DNA from: an uncultured Ruminococcus sp.
GTDB lineage: Bacteria; Bacillota; Clostridia; Oscillospirales; Acutalibacteraceae
Assembly (NCBI GenBank): GCA_902783815.1
Contig: CACZSM010000056.1
Span: 1 to 16,743, forward strand
Reading direction: 5' to 3'
Length of the DNA: 16,743 nucleotides
Shown: piece after piece, positions 1 through 7,255 of the stretch
Layout: each line of letters starts with the position of its first letter
Numbering within the stretch: the first letter of the stretch is position 1
Notes under the pieces: model-generated
What the model was told of the DNA's origin: nothing
The model's input: only the letters and a program-made list of their open reading frames with translations
Databases searched by the model: none
Position numbers and translations under genes: made by a program

Positions 1-612
1 ACATTCTGACGCATTTATTATATCCTTTATATACTGCGGAACTGAAAGCTCCGGCGTTGATATCAGCACAAATCTATTTCCTTTGAATGTTGCCATTGTC
101 TTTATCAGAGAATGTACTGTCCTTCCGTTTTTCAGATCTCCGCAAAGCCCTATTGTCATTCCGTCAAGTCTGCCCACCTCATTATACAGCGTAACAACAT
201 CAGTAAGAGTCTGTGTCGGATGGAGGTGTCCTCCGTCGCCGGCATTGATTATCGGCGCTGCTGAATACATTGATGCTGCGGCTGCTGTTCCTTCCTTCGG
301 GTGTCTTATTGCTATGATATCCGCGTAGCCGCCCACAACCGTTACTGTATCCTTCAGGCTTTCTCCCTTTGCCACTGATGAGTTCTGTGGATTATCAAAT
401 CCGATTATTCTTCCTCCGAGCCTGAGCATTGCTGTCTGGAATGACATCTGTGTTCTTGTTGACGGCTCATAAAACAATGTGGCAAGTATTTTTCCTTTAC
501 ACGCCTCAGAATACTCCTCCGGGCTTTTCATTATCTCATTTGCAAGCTCGATTATTCCGATCAATTCCTTATGGGAGAGGTCTGTCAGGTCGATAACATT
601 TTTCGTTTTCAT
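1..612 (-). CDS. pyrB: Aspartate carbamoyltransferase catalytic subunit, C-terminus cut by window edge
   Basis: This enzyme condenses carbamoyl phosphate with aspartate to carbamoyl aspartate, the committed step of de novo pyrimidine synthesis in the cytoplasm. The 204 visible residues hold the family signatures. The carbamoyl-phosphate loop STRT is at about 51-54 (in YEPSTRTQMSF), the SVAKGES loop is at about 79-85, the AIRHP segment is at about 101-105, and HPTQ.LTDV is at about 131-139. A later GLCGDLKNGRTVHSL stretch matches the start of the aspartate-binding domain. The start is the ATG at 612. An AAAGGTGA-like ribosome site lies just upstream, and the alternative ATG at 616 is out of frame. 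The gene lies about 50 bp below the ftsZ terminator hairpin on the same strand. I see no clear separate promoter, so it may depend on read-through or on a weak promoter. Roughly the last third of the protein lies outside the window. Confidence 0.96.
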   Translation of the reverse strand, partial: MKTKNVIDLTDLSHKELIGIIELANEIMKSPEEYSEACKGKILATLFYEPSTRTQMSFQTAMLRLGGRIIGFDNPQNSSVAKGESLKDTVTVVGGYADIIAIRHPKEGTAAAASMYSAAPIINAGDGGHLHPTQTLTDVVTLYNEVGRLDGMTIGLCGDLKNGRTVHSLIKTMATFKGNRFVLISTPELSVPQYIKDIINASEC

Positions 613-661
613 TCATTTCACCTTTCCTTTTGTTCTCTGTAAAGCCATCATCTTTACACAC

Positions 662-689
662 TAAAAGCCTGTCGTTACCGGCAGGCTTT
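662..689 (-). terminator. Hairpin terminator after ftsZ
   Basis: Read on the minus strand, AAAGCCTG (689-682) pairs with CAGGCTTT (671-664), and a short run of four T residues follows. The loop contains CG-GTAA-CG, so an inner two-pair stem capped by a GNRA-type tetraloop is possible after one mismatch. It begins 8 bp after the ftsZ stop codon and about 50 bp before pyrB. It probably ends the ftsZ transcript. The short T run suggests that termination may be incomplete, so some read-through into pyrB is possible. Confidence 0.75.
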
Positions 690-696
690 AGATCTA

Positions 697-1980
697 TCAA
701 TTATTGAAAAGAGAGATTATATCCATATATGAATCGTCAGAATCGCCGTTACTTACGGGCTTCTGCGGTGCAGGACGGCTCGAAGGACCAGTTGTTCCTG
801 CGTTCGGATATATTGGCTGCTGCGGCTGCGGGACTGGCTGATGCGAAGCGAACGGATTATATGCCGGCTGCTGTGCAGGTCTTTGCTGTACAGGCTCCTG
901 AGGTCTTATCGGAGCAGTGCCATAGCGGCTCTGATCAGGTCTCATCTGCTGCTGACCTACGCCATACTGAAAGGGAGACGGAGCTTTCTTTTCCTCTTTC
1001 TTCGGGATAGGGGTATAAGCATCTGTTGTAGGGAAGCCAGTTGCGATAACTGTAACGCTGATAGCATCCTCCATTGATTCATCGAGAGCTGCACCCCAGA
1101 TGATAATAGCGTCCTCATCAGCCTGTTCAGATATCATTGTTGAAGCCTCCTGGATATCGTCAAGACCGATATCGGGAGAAGCCTTGATATTAACGATCAG
1201 ACCCTTAGCGCCCTGGATAGAGGTACCGAGCAGGGGGCTTGTGATAGCATTCTGAGCTGCGATCTTAGCCTTATCCTTACCTGTACCGCTGCCCATACCC
1301 ATGAGTGCATATCCTGCATCCTTCATTACAGAAGTAACATCTGCGAAGTCAAGGTTTACAAGACCCGGGATAACGATAAGATCAGTAATACTCTGAACGC
1401 CCTGACGGAGAACATCATCTGCTGCATGAAAAGCATTCTGGAGAGTAATTTTTTCCTCGCTGATATGCTTAAGTCTTTCGTTAGGGATAACGATAAGAGA
1501 GTCAACATGCTGCTGGAGTCTCTGGATACCGGATTCAGCCTGAACCATTCTTCGTTTACCCTCGAAGAGGAACGGAGTTGTCACGATACCGACAGTCAGG
1601 ATACCCATTTCCTTTGCTACCTGAGCGACAACAGGAGCCGCACCAGTACCAGTACCGCCGCCCATACCAGCGGTGATGAAAACCATATCAGTACCCTTAA
1701 GGATCTCGGTAAGCTGTTCCTTGCTTTCCTCGGCAGCCTTTTCGCCGACCTCCGGCTTAGAGCCGCAGCCCTTACCGTGAGTGAGTTTTTCACCTATCTG
1801 GATCTTCATTGTAGCCTTTGAACGGGCGAGAGCCTGCTGATCCGTATTGATAGAGATGAACTCTACGCCAGTAACGAAGTCCACCATTCTGTCAATAGCA
1901 TTACCGCCGCCGCCGCCGACACCGACTACCTTGATCTTAACAATTGAATCAATTTCCGCATTTTCATATTCGTAAGGCAT
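697..1980 (-). CDS. ftsZ: Cell division GTPase FtsZ
   Basis: FtsZ is the tubulin-like GTPase that polymerises into the cytoplasmic Z ring and recruits the divisome. The 427-residue product has the N-terminal glycine loop VGVGGGGGNA (about 19-28), the tubulin signature GGGTGTG (107-113) and the T7 loop NLDFADV (209-215). A Pro/Gln-rich linker of about 85 residues follows (from about 325). The extreme C-terminus is DDSYMDIISLFNN, which keeps the acidic, short-helix character of the FtsZ tail peptide but differs from the usual DIPTFLRxR-like form. I chose the ATG at 1980, giving MPYEYENAEID, because it has a GGGAG ribosome site 10 bp upstream. The frame stays open to 2112, but that extension has no homology character. 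ftsA, which often precedes ftsZ, is absent here. A probable promoter and a small palindrome lie in the leader, and a hairpin follows the stop. Confidence 0.98.
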   Translation of the reverse strand: MPYEYENAEIDSIVKIKVVGVGGGGGNAIDRMVDFVTGVEFISINTDQQALARSKATMKIQIGEKLTHGKGCGSKPEVGEKAAEESKEQLTEILKGTDMVFITAGMGGGTGTGAAPVVAQVAKEMGILTVGIVTTPFLFEGKRRMVQAESGIQRLQQHVDSLIVIPNERLKHISEEKITLQNAFHAADDVLRQGVQSITDLIVIPGLVNLDFADVTSVMKDAGYALMGMGSGTGKDKAKIAAQNAITSPLLGTSIQGAKGLIVNIKASPDIGLDDIQEASTMISEQADEDAIIIWGAALDESMEDAISVTVIATGFPTTDAYTPIPKKEEKKAPSPFQYGVGQQQMRPDQSRYGTAPIRPQEPVQQRPAQQPAYNPFASHQPVPQPQQPIYPNAGTTGPSSRPAPQKPVSNGDSDDSYMDIISLFNN

Positions 1981-2020
1981 TAATATTATACTCCCTTCAA
2001 AATAAACATCCGACACTGCC

Positions 2021-2034
2021 GATCCGACCGGATC
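2021..2034. other. 14-bp perfect palindrome in the ftsZ leader
   Basis: GATCCG-AC-CGGATC is a 6+2+6 dyad located about 40 bp upstream of the ftsZ start codon and downstream of the predicted -10 element. As RNA it could form a five-pair stem with a four-base loop. It might be a protein site or a leader hairpin. A dyad this short can also occur by chance. Confidence 0.3.
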
Positions 2035-2083
2035 AGCAGCCGCATCGAACTGCATTTCTAATCTGATTTCAGCTACATATATA

Positions 2084-2112
2084 AATTTACCACTTTTTAC
2101 GATAGATTTCAA
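2084..2112 (-). promoter_or_regulatory. Probable sigma-A promoter for ftsZ
   Basis: On the minus strand TTGAAA (2112-2107) is followed by a 17-bp spacer and TAAATT (2089-2084). The -35 matches five of six consensus positions and the -10 matches four of six. The element lies in the 292-bp gap between ftsQ and ftsZ and would give a leader of about 100 nt. The gap has no convincing terminator after ftsQ, so ftsZ may be served both by this promoter and by read-through from the dcw operon. The rest of the gap is AT-rich with nothing else recognisable. Confidence 0.5.
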
Positions 2113-2272
2113 TAATCTAAACGCATTTTTAAAGATATTTAGTATTTCTCTTTAATTACAACAATTAAAAACAATTTTTTTGTGCATTTTAACTAAAAGT
2201 AAAATCCTTTACACACATCTTCAAACAGGATCAATGATTATTTATACATAAATCCATGTTTTTTCAGAAATC

Positions 2273-3742
2273 TCAGTCATCCTCCGGTTCATTTTCCGGC
2301 TCAGACTCGTCCTCCGGTTCGTATTCCGGTTCATCCTCTGATTCATCCTCGGGTTCCTCTTCATCCTCAGACTCCTCCTCCGGCTCATCCTCCGGCTCAT
2401 CCTCCGGTTCGTCCTCCGGTTCAGATTCATCCTCCGGCTCATATTCAGGCTCCGGTTCATATTCAGGCTCCGGCTCCGGTTCTGGTTCTGGTTTAGGTTC
2501 CGGCTCGTATTCCGGCTCCTCTTCACTTTCCTCAGAACTCTCGCTTTCCTCCGGCTTTTTGGATTCCTCAACCGGCTTTTTGGATTCCTCAACCGGCTTT
2601 TTGGATTCCTCAACGATCTCGGTATCATATTTCAGATACGATTTTCCGCCGTCGCTTGCCGCAAGCGATACATCCAGAGTACACTTTTTGCCGGGTCTGA
2701 TATCTCCTGCAAGAATTGTTGCAGCTGTCTTCAGCTTATACTCAGGATTCTCAAGATTGCCAAGTATTATCCTGAAGCCGTCCTTTCTTGTAAGAACGAC
2801 CTTTGAGGTATTCGTTATATCTATCGTACTTACGCTTTTCATCCCCAGATCGTTAAGAGCCGTTATCACCTGGTCAAGATGTCTTTTCAGGTTCTCATCA
2901 CTGTACTGTATAACAGAGCCGAGCTTCACATCCTTCAGCTTTGCTCCAAGCACTGTAGGGATATCATATTTTTTCTTATCGTTTACTTCAAGTATCTTTG
3001 CGCTTTTGCTCAGTACGATAAAATTTCCGCTGCTCTCCACAATTGAAGCCGGCAGAGCCTCCTTGACCTCAACTATGATCTTATTGAACAGCTTTTTATG
3101 TATCGAAACGCTGTCTATATACGGAAATCTCTTTTCGATATTTTTCTCACCGGGTGATGTTTTGCATAATATCAGGTTATCCCCCATCTTTATCATTGAA
3201 GCGGCAACGATATCATCGTGATCATACCTTGTACTGCCCTCAACGGTTATTACATCTATCTTAAAAAACACCGTCAGTGACAGTACCCCGAATATCACCA
3301 GTATCGATGCTACTATTCCTGCCGTAAGCAGAGCTTTTTTCAGCTTCATCAGATAAGGACTTTTCGGTTCCTTCGGCGGCGCAAGAGGTTTCAGCTTCGG
3401 TTCTTTTTTCTCAACGGATTCTTCCTGTTTCAGAACATCCTCTGCGCTGCGGTCAACATCCGACTGATCCATCTTACGCTGTTTTTCAGGCTTTTTTATT
3501 TTAAGTCTGCCGCCTCCGCTTTTACTCTCATGTGCAGTAGGCATCTTTGACTTATTAAGTTTTTTCTGATGCTCCTCAGACTTAGCCATTTCCTGATTTT
3601 TCGCTGAGGGCTTCGGCTTTTCCGGCTTTGATCTTGAACCAGTCCTTACAGGCTTTTTCTGCTCTGTCTTAGTGCCGTCAGACGGCTTGCGCCGTTTGCC
3701 GGAAGGAGAGCCGCCAGCTCTCCCGGAAGGCTTGTTTTCCAT
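2273..3742 (-). CDS. ftsQ: Cell division protein FtsQ/DivIB with long acidic repeat tail
   Basis: FtsQ/DivIB is a single-pass division protein that joins FtsL/DivIC and the septal synthase. The product is 489 residues from the ATG at 3742, well above the roughly 260-280 residues usual for the family. It has four parts. A Lys/Pro-rich basic cytoplasmic region covers about 1-136, and one membrane helix (ALLTAGIVASILVIFGVLS...) covers about 137-160. A POTRA-like domain begins at about 161 (KIDVITVEGSTRY, then the FPYIDSVSI and KIIVEVKEALP motifs) and is followed by the beta domain. The last 115 or so residues are an extracytoplasmic tail of SKKPVEE, EPEP, EYEPE and EDEPED repeats. The start at 3742 follows GAAGGGGTG at 6 nt. 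An ATG at 3763 and a TTG at 3772 are alternatives, with AAGGAG further upstream. It lies between murG and ftsZ, as in many Bacillota. The core is secure, and the role of the tail is unknown. Confidence 0.92.
   Translation of the reverse strand: MENKPSGRAGGSPSGKRRKPSDGTKTEQKKPVRTGSRSKPEKPKPSAKNQEMAKSEEHQKKLNKSKMPTAHESKSGGGRLKIKKPEKQRKMDQSDVDRSAEDVLKQEESVEKKEPKLKPLAPPKEPKSPYLMKLKKALLTAGIVASILVIFGVLSLTVFFKIDVITVEGSTRYDHDDIVAASMIKMGDNLILCKTSPGEKNIEKRFPYIDSVSIHKKLFNKIIVEVKEALPASIVESSGNFIVLSKSAKILEVNDKKKYDIPTVLGAKLKDVKLGSVIQYSDENLKRHLDQVITALNDLGMKSVSTIDITNTSKVVLTRKDGFRIILGNLENPEYKLKTAATILAGDIRPGKKCTLDVSLAASDGGKSYLKYDTEIVEESKKPVEESKKPVEESKKPEESESSEESEEEPEYEPEPKPEPEPEPEPEYEPEPEYEPEDESEPEDEPEDEPEDEPEEESEDEEEPEDESEDEPEYEPEDESEPENEPEDD
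2276..2620 (-). repeat. Low-complexity Glu/Pro/Asp/Ser coding repeat (FtsQ tail)
   Basis: The last 345 coding bases of ftsQ are built from short imperfect units that encode EPEP, EYEPE, EDEPE and EDESE. On the plus strand they appear as reiterated TCCTCCGG(T/C)TC and TCCGGCTC blocks. The composition is strongly strand-skewed and differs from the flanking DNA. The array length is a natural candidate to vary between strains by slippage or recombination. Confidence 0.9.
2551..2613 (-). repeat. Three exact tandem copies of a 21-bp unit inside ftsQ
   Basis: Three adjacent identical copies of a 21-bp unit lie at 2551-2571, 2572-2592 and 2593-2613. On the plus strand each begins CCGGC, then TTTTTGGATTCCTCAA. 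They encode the triplicated VEESKKP peptide at the junction between the folded FtsQ domain and the acidic tail. Exact identity over 63 bp suggests recent duplication. Confidence 0.95.
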
Positions 3743-3778
3743 ATTTTTCACCCCTTCGTCCATACGGTTCAAAGCTCC

Positions 3779-4915
3779 TTAACGGGAATTTGCACCTTTT
3801 TTTGACAGCACCTCTATTATTATGCCATAAATTCTCTTAGCCGCATCATTGACTGCCATTTTTCCTGCATTTTCAGAATACTCTGCAAGTCTTTCCGGGT
3901 CAGAAGCCAGCTTATCTATTTCCTCCGTCAATTTTTCCGGAGTAAGATCCTTTTCCTCTATAAGAACCGCGGCATTTCTTTCCACAAGTGCCATAGCATT
4001 ATGATACTGATGATTTTCCGCAACATTCGGAGACGGTATCAGTATTGAAGGCTTACCCTGTACCTGTATTTCACTGAGGGTTATTGCTCCTGCTCTTGAT
4101 ACAACGACATCCGCAGCCGCAAGGCATACCGGCATATCATTTATATATTCTCTGATATCGAGATTTGTTGCTTTTTCGAGGTCTGCGCCCTTTTTCCTGA
4201 GAAGGTCAGGGAACCATTTCCCATACTGACCATAGGCATGGATATGCTGATATTTACCATCTTTTGCACTTCTTGCAATAATATCTGCTATAGACTCATT
4301 TATTATTTTTGCTCCGAGACTTCCTCCGAAGGAAAGAATAACTGGTCTTTCATCAAGACCAAGAACCTCCCGGCAGCGTTTCTTTTCAGCTGTAAGGATA
4401 TCTCCCCTTACCGGATTGCCTGTTTCCTCGAAGCGGCAGCCGTCCTTGAAATATTTTTTTGCCTCCGGCATTGCAAGCATAACTCTTTCAGCTTTTTTTG
4501 CGAGCATTTTATTAGTAACTCCCGGAAATGCGTTCTGTTCATGTATAAGAGTAGGTATTCCCAGCTTCTGAGCCGCTTTAAGCACAGGTCCGCTTACATA
4601 TCCGCCTGTGCCGACAACGATATCCGGCTTGAAGTCCTCAATAATCCTTTTGGCATCCCTGCCAGCCTTTATAGCCTTTTTTACTGTTATGATATTATCT
4701 GCAAGTCCTTTAGGGCTTATTTTTCTGCTGAATCCCTGTACTTCTATTCCCCGGAAGTCATATCCTGCCTGAGCAACGAGTCTTTCCTCCATCCTGCCTT
4801 TACATCCGATATAGAGTATTTCCGCATCAGGCTGTCTTTCTTTCAAATAACCAAGTATTGCCAACGCAGGATTGATATGTCCTGCTGTACCACCGCCGGC
4901 TGCAATTATCCTCAT
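3779..4915 (-). CDS. murG: Lipid II synthase, UDP-GlcNAc transferase MurG
   Basis: MurG adds GlcNAc from UDP-GlcNAc to lipid I, making lipid II on the inner face of the membrane. The 378-residue GT28 protein starts with the glycine loop GGGTAGHINPALA (7-19). It also has GTGGYVSGPVL (102-112), HEQNAFPGVTNK (125-136), SFGGSLGA (195-202), the sugar-nucleotide motif SRAGAITLSE (273-282) and IPSPNVAENHQYHNA (293-307). The length is normal. I chose the ATG at 4915 because AGGAGG lies 7 nt upstream. The ATG at 4921, two codons earlier, would sit almost on that site. The gap to ftsW is 14 bp, so the two are cotranscribed. murD and murB, which often flank murG, are not here. Confidence 0.97.
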   Translation of the reverse strand: MRIIAAGGGTAGHINPALAILGYLKERQPDAEILYIGCKGRMEERLVAQAGYDFRGIEVQGFSRKISPKGLADNIITVKKAIKAGRDAKRIIEDFKPDIVVGTGGYVSGPVLKAAQKLGIPTLIHEQNAFPGVTNKMLAKKAERVMLAMPEAKKYFKDGCRFEETGNPVRGDILTAEKKRCREVLGLDERPVILSFGGSLGAKIINESIADIIARSAKDGKYQHIHAYGQYGKWFPDLLRKKGADLEKATNLDIREYINDMPVCLAAADVVVSRAGAITLSEIQVQGKPSILIPSPNVAENHQYHNAMALVERNAAVLIEEKDLTPEKLTEEIDKLASDPERLAEYSENAGKMAVNDAAKRIYGIIIEVLSKKGANSR

Positions 4916-4929
4916 GACCATTCCTCCTG

Positions 4930-6165
4930 CTATACCTTTTCAAGATTAGATGTTCTCGATATTGACAAGACTATTCCCATCTGTGCCATCAGCATTATCA
5001 GAGAAGATCCTCCATAGCTGAAAAACGGCAGACTTATACCCGTATTCGGAAGCCAGTCTGTTATAACAAGTATATTCAGTATCGCCTGAATACCGATCTG
5101 AGCAGAAAGACCTGTTCCGAGCATTGAACCGAATGGATCCTTAGCTCTCATGGAGATAGTGATACCTCTCCAGACAAGCAGTACGAACAGTAAAAGTATA
5201 AGCACTGCTCCGACAAGTCCAAGCTCCTCGCAGACAACTGCAAAAACAAAGTCATTCTGCACTTCCGGAATATACATATACTTTTGTCTTGACTGTCCCA
5301 GACCCAGACCCCATACACCGCCTGAACCGATAGCATAAAGAGAATTTCTTGTCTGGTATGTTTTATCCCAGAGGTCATCATTTATATAAGTCAGAGCCTG
5401 ACCCCATCCATCAAGACGCTCCATTGCATAGCCGATCTTATTCGTTGCGACAAGCACAAGTAAACCGACTCCGAGCAGAGCGGCAAGTATCACGAAATAT
5501 CTCAGCTTAGCTCCTCCGAGGAACATCATCATAAGTCCGAGCAGTGTAAGAATTACGATACCGGAATAATGAGGCTCCCTCCAGAGAAGGAGATCAAACA
5601 CACCAAGTATGATTATACCAGGAAGTATTCCTTTTGTAAAGGTGTGCATATCCCTGAAATATATTGACGACCAATGTGCAAAAAAGAGAATAACGGCAAA
5701 TTTCGCCACCTCAGATGCCTGAAGATCAACAGGTCCCAGTGGTATCCATCTGTGAACGCCGTTTTTTCCAGGCATAAACAGCACTATCACAAGCAGTAAA
5801 AATGCTGCTACCAGTATGATAGGCGCAAGTTTATGAAAATGGTGATAATCAAAATATGAGAATATGATCATTACAGCGAAGCCTACAGCCGCAAATATAG
5901 CCTGTCTTACAAGGTAATTCTGGCTTTTTCCTGTCGTTTCAAGAGCCGATGGATAACTTGCCGAATACATCATGATAACTCCGATGATAACAAGCACCAG
6001 TACCAGGAATAAAAATGTCATATCCATTCCCAGACGAACAGAAAATACTTTGAGTTTGCTTTTGACCTTTCTGAGTCGTCTTCCCTTTGGTTTTTCGTCA
6101 CCGTCACCAATTGGTTTAGGTCTGTGTACCGGCAGCTTTCTCGCCGGAGAAGAGTTATTATTCAA
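4930..6165 (-). CDS. ftsW: SEDS-family septal peptidoglycan polymerase FtsW
   Basis: FtsW is the membrane glycosyltransferase that polymerises lipid II at the septum with its class B PBP. The 411-residue protein has a basic cytoplasmic N-terminus of about 48 residues, then about ten hydrophobic helices. The family segment GKNGVHRWIPLGPVDLQASEVAKF precedes helix 4, and the C-terminal FFSYGGSSL motif is present. In the usual QPSE signature the proline is replaced here by alanine (QASE). The start is a TTG at 6165, preceded by AAAGGGAG about 10 nt upstream. The first in-frame ATG would remove the whole N-terminal extension and start at the first helix. The gene is 20 bp from mraY and 14 bp from murG. 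SpoVE and RodA are close relatives, and the dcw location favours a division role. Confidence 0.94.
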   Translation of the reverse strand: MNNNSSPARKLPVHRPKPIGDGDEKPKGRRLRKVKSKLKVFSVRLGMDMTFLFLVLVLVIIGVIMMYSASYPSALETTGKSQNYLVRQAIFAAVGFAVMIIFSYFDYHHFHKLAPIILVAAFLLLVIVLFMPGKNGVHRWIPLGPVDLQASEVAKFAVILFFAHWSSIYFRDMHTFTKGILPGIIILGVFDLLLWREPHYSGIVILTLLGLMMMFLGGAKLRYFVILAALLGVGLLVLVATNKIGYAMERLDGWGQALTYINDDLWDKTYQTRNSLYAIGSGGVWGLGLGQSRQKYMYIPEVQNDFVFAVVCEELGLVGAVLILLLFVLLVWRGITISMRAKDPFGSMLGTGLSAQIGIQAILNILVITDWLPNTGISLPFFSYGGSSLIMLMAQMGIVLSISRTSNLEKV

Positions 6166-6185
6166 TTATTCTGCACTCCCTTTCC

Positions 6186-7214
6186 CTATATGAATGTCCT
6201 TCCGCTGAGCATTACAAGCATCAGTGACAATGCGCTGAAAACTGCCTCAACTATACTGAAAACTACTACTATTTTTACCTCTGACCATCCGCACATCTCA
6301 AAATGATGATGTATAGGACTCATTTTAAAAAGTCTTTTGCCGTGTGTAAGTTTGAAGTACATCACCTGCAAAATAACTGAGAACATCTCCGCAATATATA
6401 CGATACCAACAGGTATGAGCAGTATTTCCATATCAAGTCCGAAAAGAACTGCGCACAGATATCCTCCGAGATACAGTGATCCTGTATCTCCCATAAATGT
6501 CTTTGCCGGATGGAAGTTCCATACAAGGAAGCCAAGACAGCCACCGGAAAGAGCTGCTGACATTATTGAATGTCCTGTTCTTGACATATATCCGGATATA
6601 AGTATGAGAAATATCCCTGCAAAGAAAGTTACGGATCCGTCAAGACCGTCGATACCGTCCGTAAGGTTCACCGCATTTACTATACCTACGATCAGTACGG
6701 CTGCGATCGGATAATACATTATACCGATATCAACGCTGCCGACAAATGGTATCCAGGTATCCGTACCATCTCCGAAGAAGAACATCGTTGCAAGATATGC
6801 AGCCGCAACAAGGAACTGTAAAACGAGTTTTTGTTTTGGTGTCAGTCCGAGGTTTCTCTTTTTTGCTACTTTAACATAGTCGTCGATAAATCCTATAGCC
6901 CCATATGCGGCAGCCATAAACAGACCGCCGTATATTTTTGCGCTTTGCAGACCAGTTTCAGGAGATATGCCGTTTTTTGTCCCTAATATATTAAAAAGCA
7001 AATTGCAGAATACTGTTGAGATAATACTCGCCGCAATGAACATGAATCCTCCCATTGTAGGAGTACCCTGTTTTCCCATATGCCATTTAGGACCATCTTC
7101 AAGTATTGTCTGTCCGAAGTGAAGTTTTCTGAGGAATGGCACAAGCCATATACCCGATACAGCAGCTATTGCAAATGACAAGCCTGCTGCAATTACCGTC
7201 CATATTCCAGACAT
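6186..7214 (-). CDS. mraY: Phospho-MurNAc-pentapeptide transferase MraY
   Basis: MraY transfers phospho-MurNAc-pentapeptide to undecaprenyl phosphate to form lipid I. The 342-residue multi-pass protein has KQGTPTMGG (48-56), the catalytic GFIDDYVKV with the DD pair at 111-112, and NLTDGIDGLDG (183-193). It also has FMGDTGSLYLGG (240-251) and the histidine motif SPIHHHFE (299-306). The start is the ATG at 7214, with AAAGGTGG 8 nt upstream. A GTG at 7226 falls inside that ribosome site. The gene is flanked by the Mur-ligase-like gene 41 bp upstream and by ftsW. Confidence 0.98.
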   Translation of the reverse strand: MSGIWTVIAAGLSFAIAAVSGIWLVPFLRKLHFGQTILEDGPKWHMGKQGTPTMGGFMFIAASIISTVFCNLLFNILGTKNGISPETGLQSAKIYGGLFMAAAYGAIGFIDDYVKVAKKRNLGLTPKQKLVLQFLVAAAYLATMFFFGDGTDTWIPFVGSVDIGIMYYPIAAVLIVGIVNAVNLTDGIDGLDGSVTFFAGIFLILISGYMSRTGHSIMSAALSGGCLGFLVWNFHPAKTFMGDTGSLYLGGYLCAVLFGLDMEILLIPVGIVYIAEMFSVILQVMYFKLTHGKRLFKMSPIHHHFEMCGWSEVKIVVVFSIVEAVFSALSLMLVMLSGRTFI

Positions 7215-7255
7215 CTGAATATCCACCTTTCATTTTCCCTGTTTTTCAGAGCTTA

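Noticed and set aside
2190..2220. AAAGGATTT upstream of ftsZ, like a sigma-H -35
   Set aside because: It matches the -35 pattern, but no RNNGAAT-like -10 occurs at the required 11-12 bp spacing. I do not call a sigma-H promoter.
2242..2628. Minus-strand frame rich in Arg/Asn/Met repeats within the ftsQ tail
   Set aside because: It is an alternative frame of the same repeat DNA, with no independent support.
2256..3221. Plus-strand frame of 321 residues that begins with a long Ser/Gly repeat
   Set aside because: It is the antisense shadow of the FtsQ Glu/Pro repeat. It has no credible ribosome site or family pattern, and the opposite strand is a clear gene.
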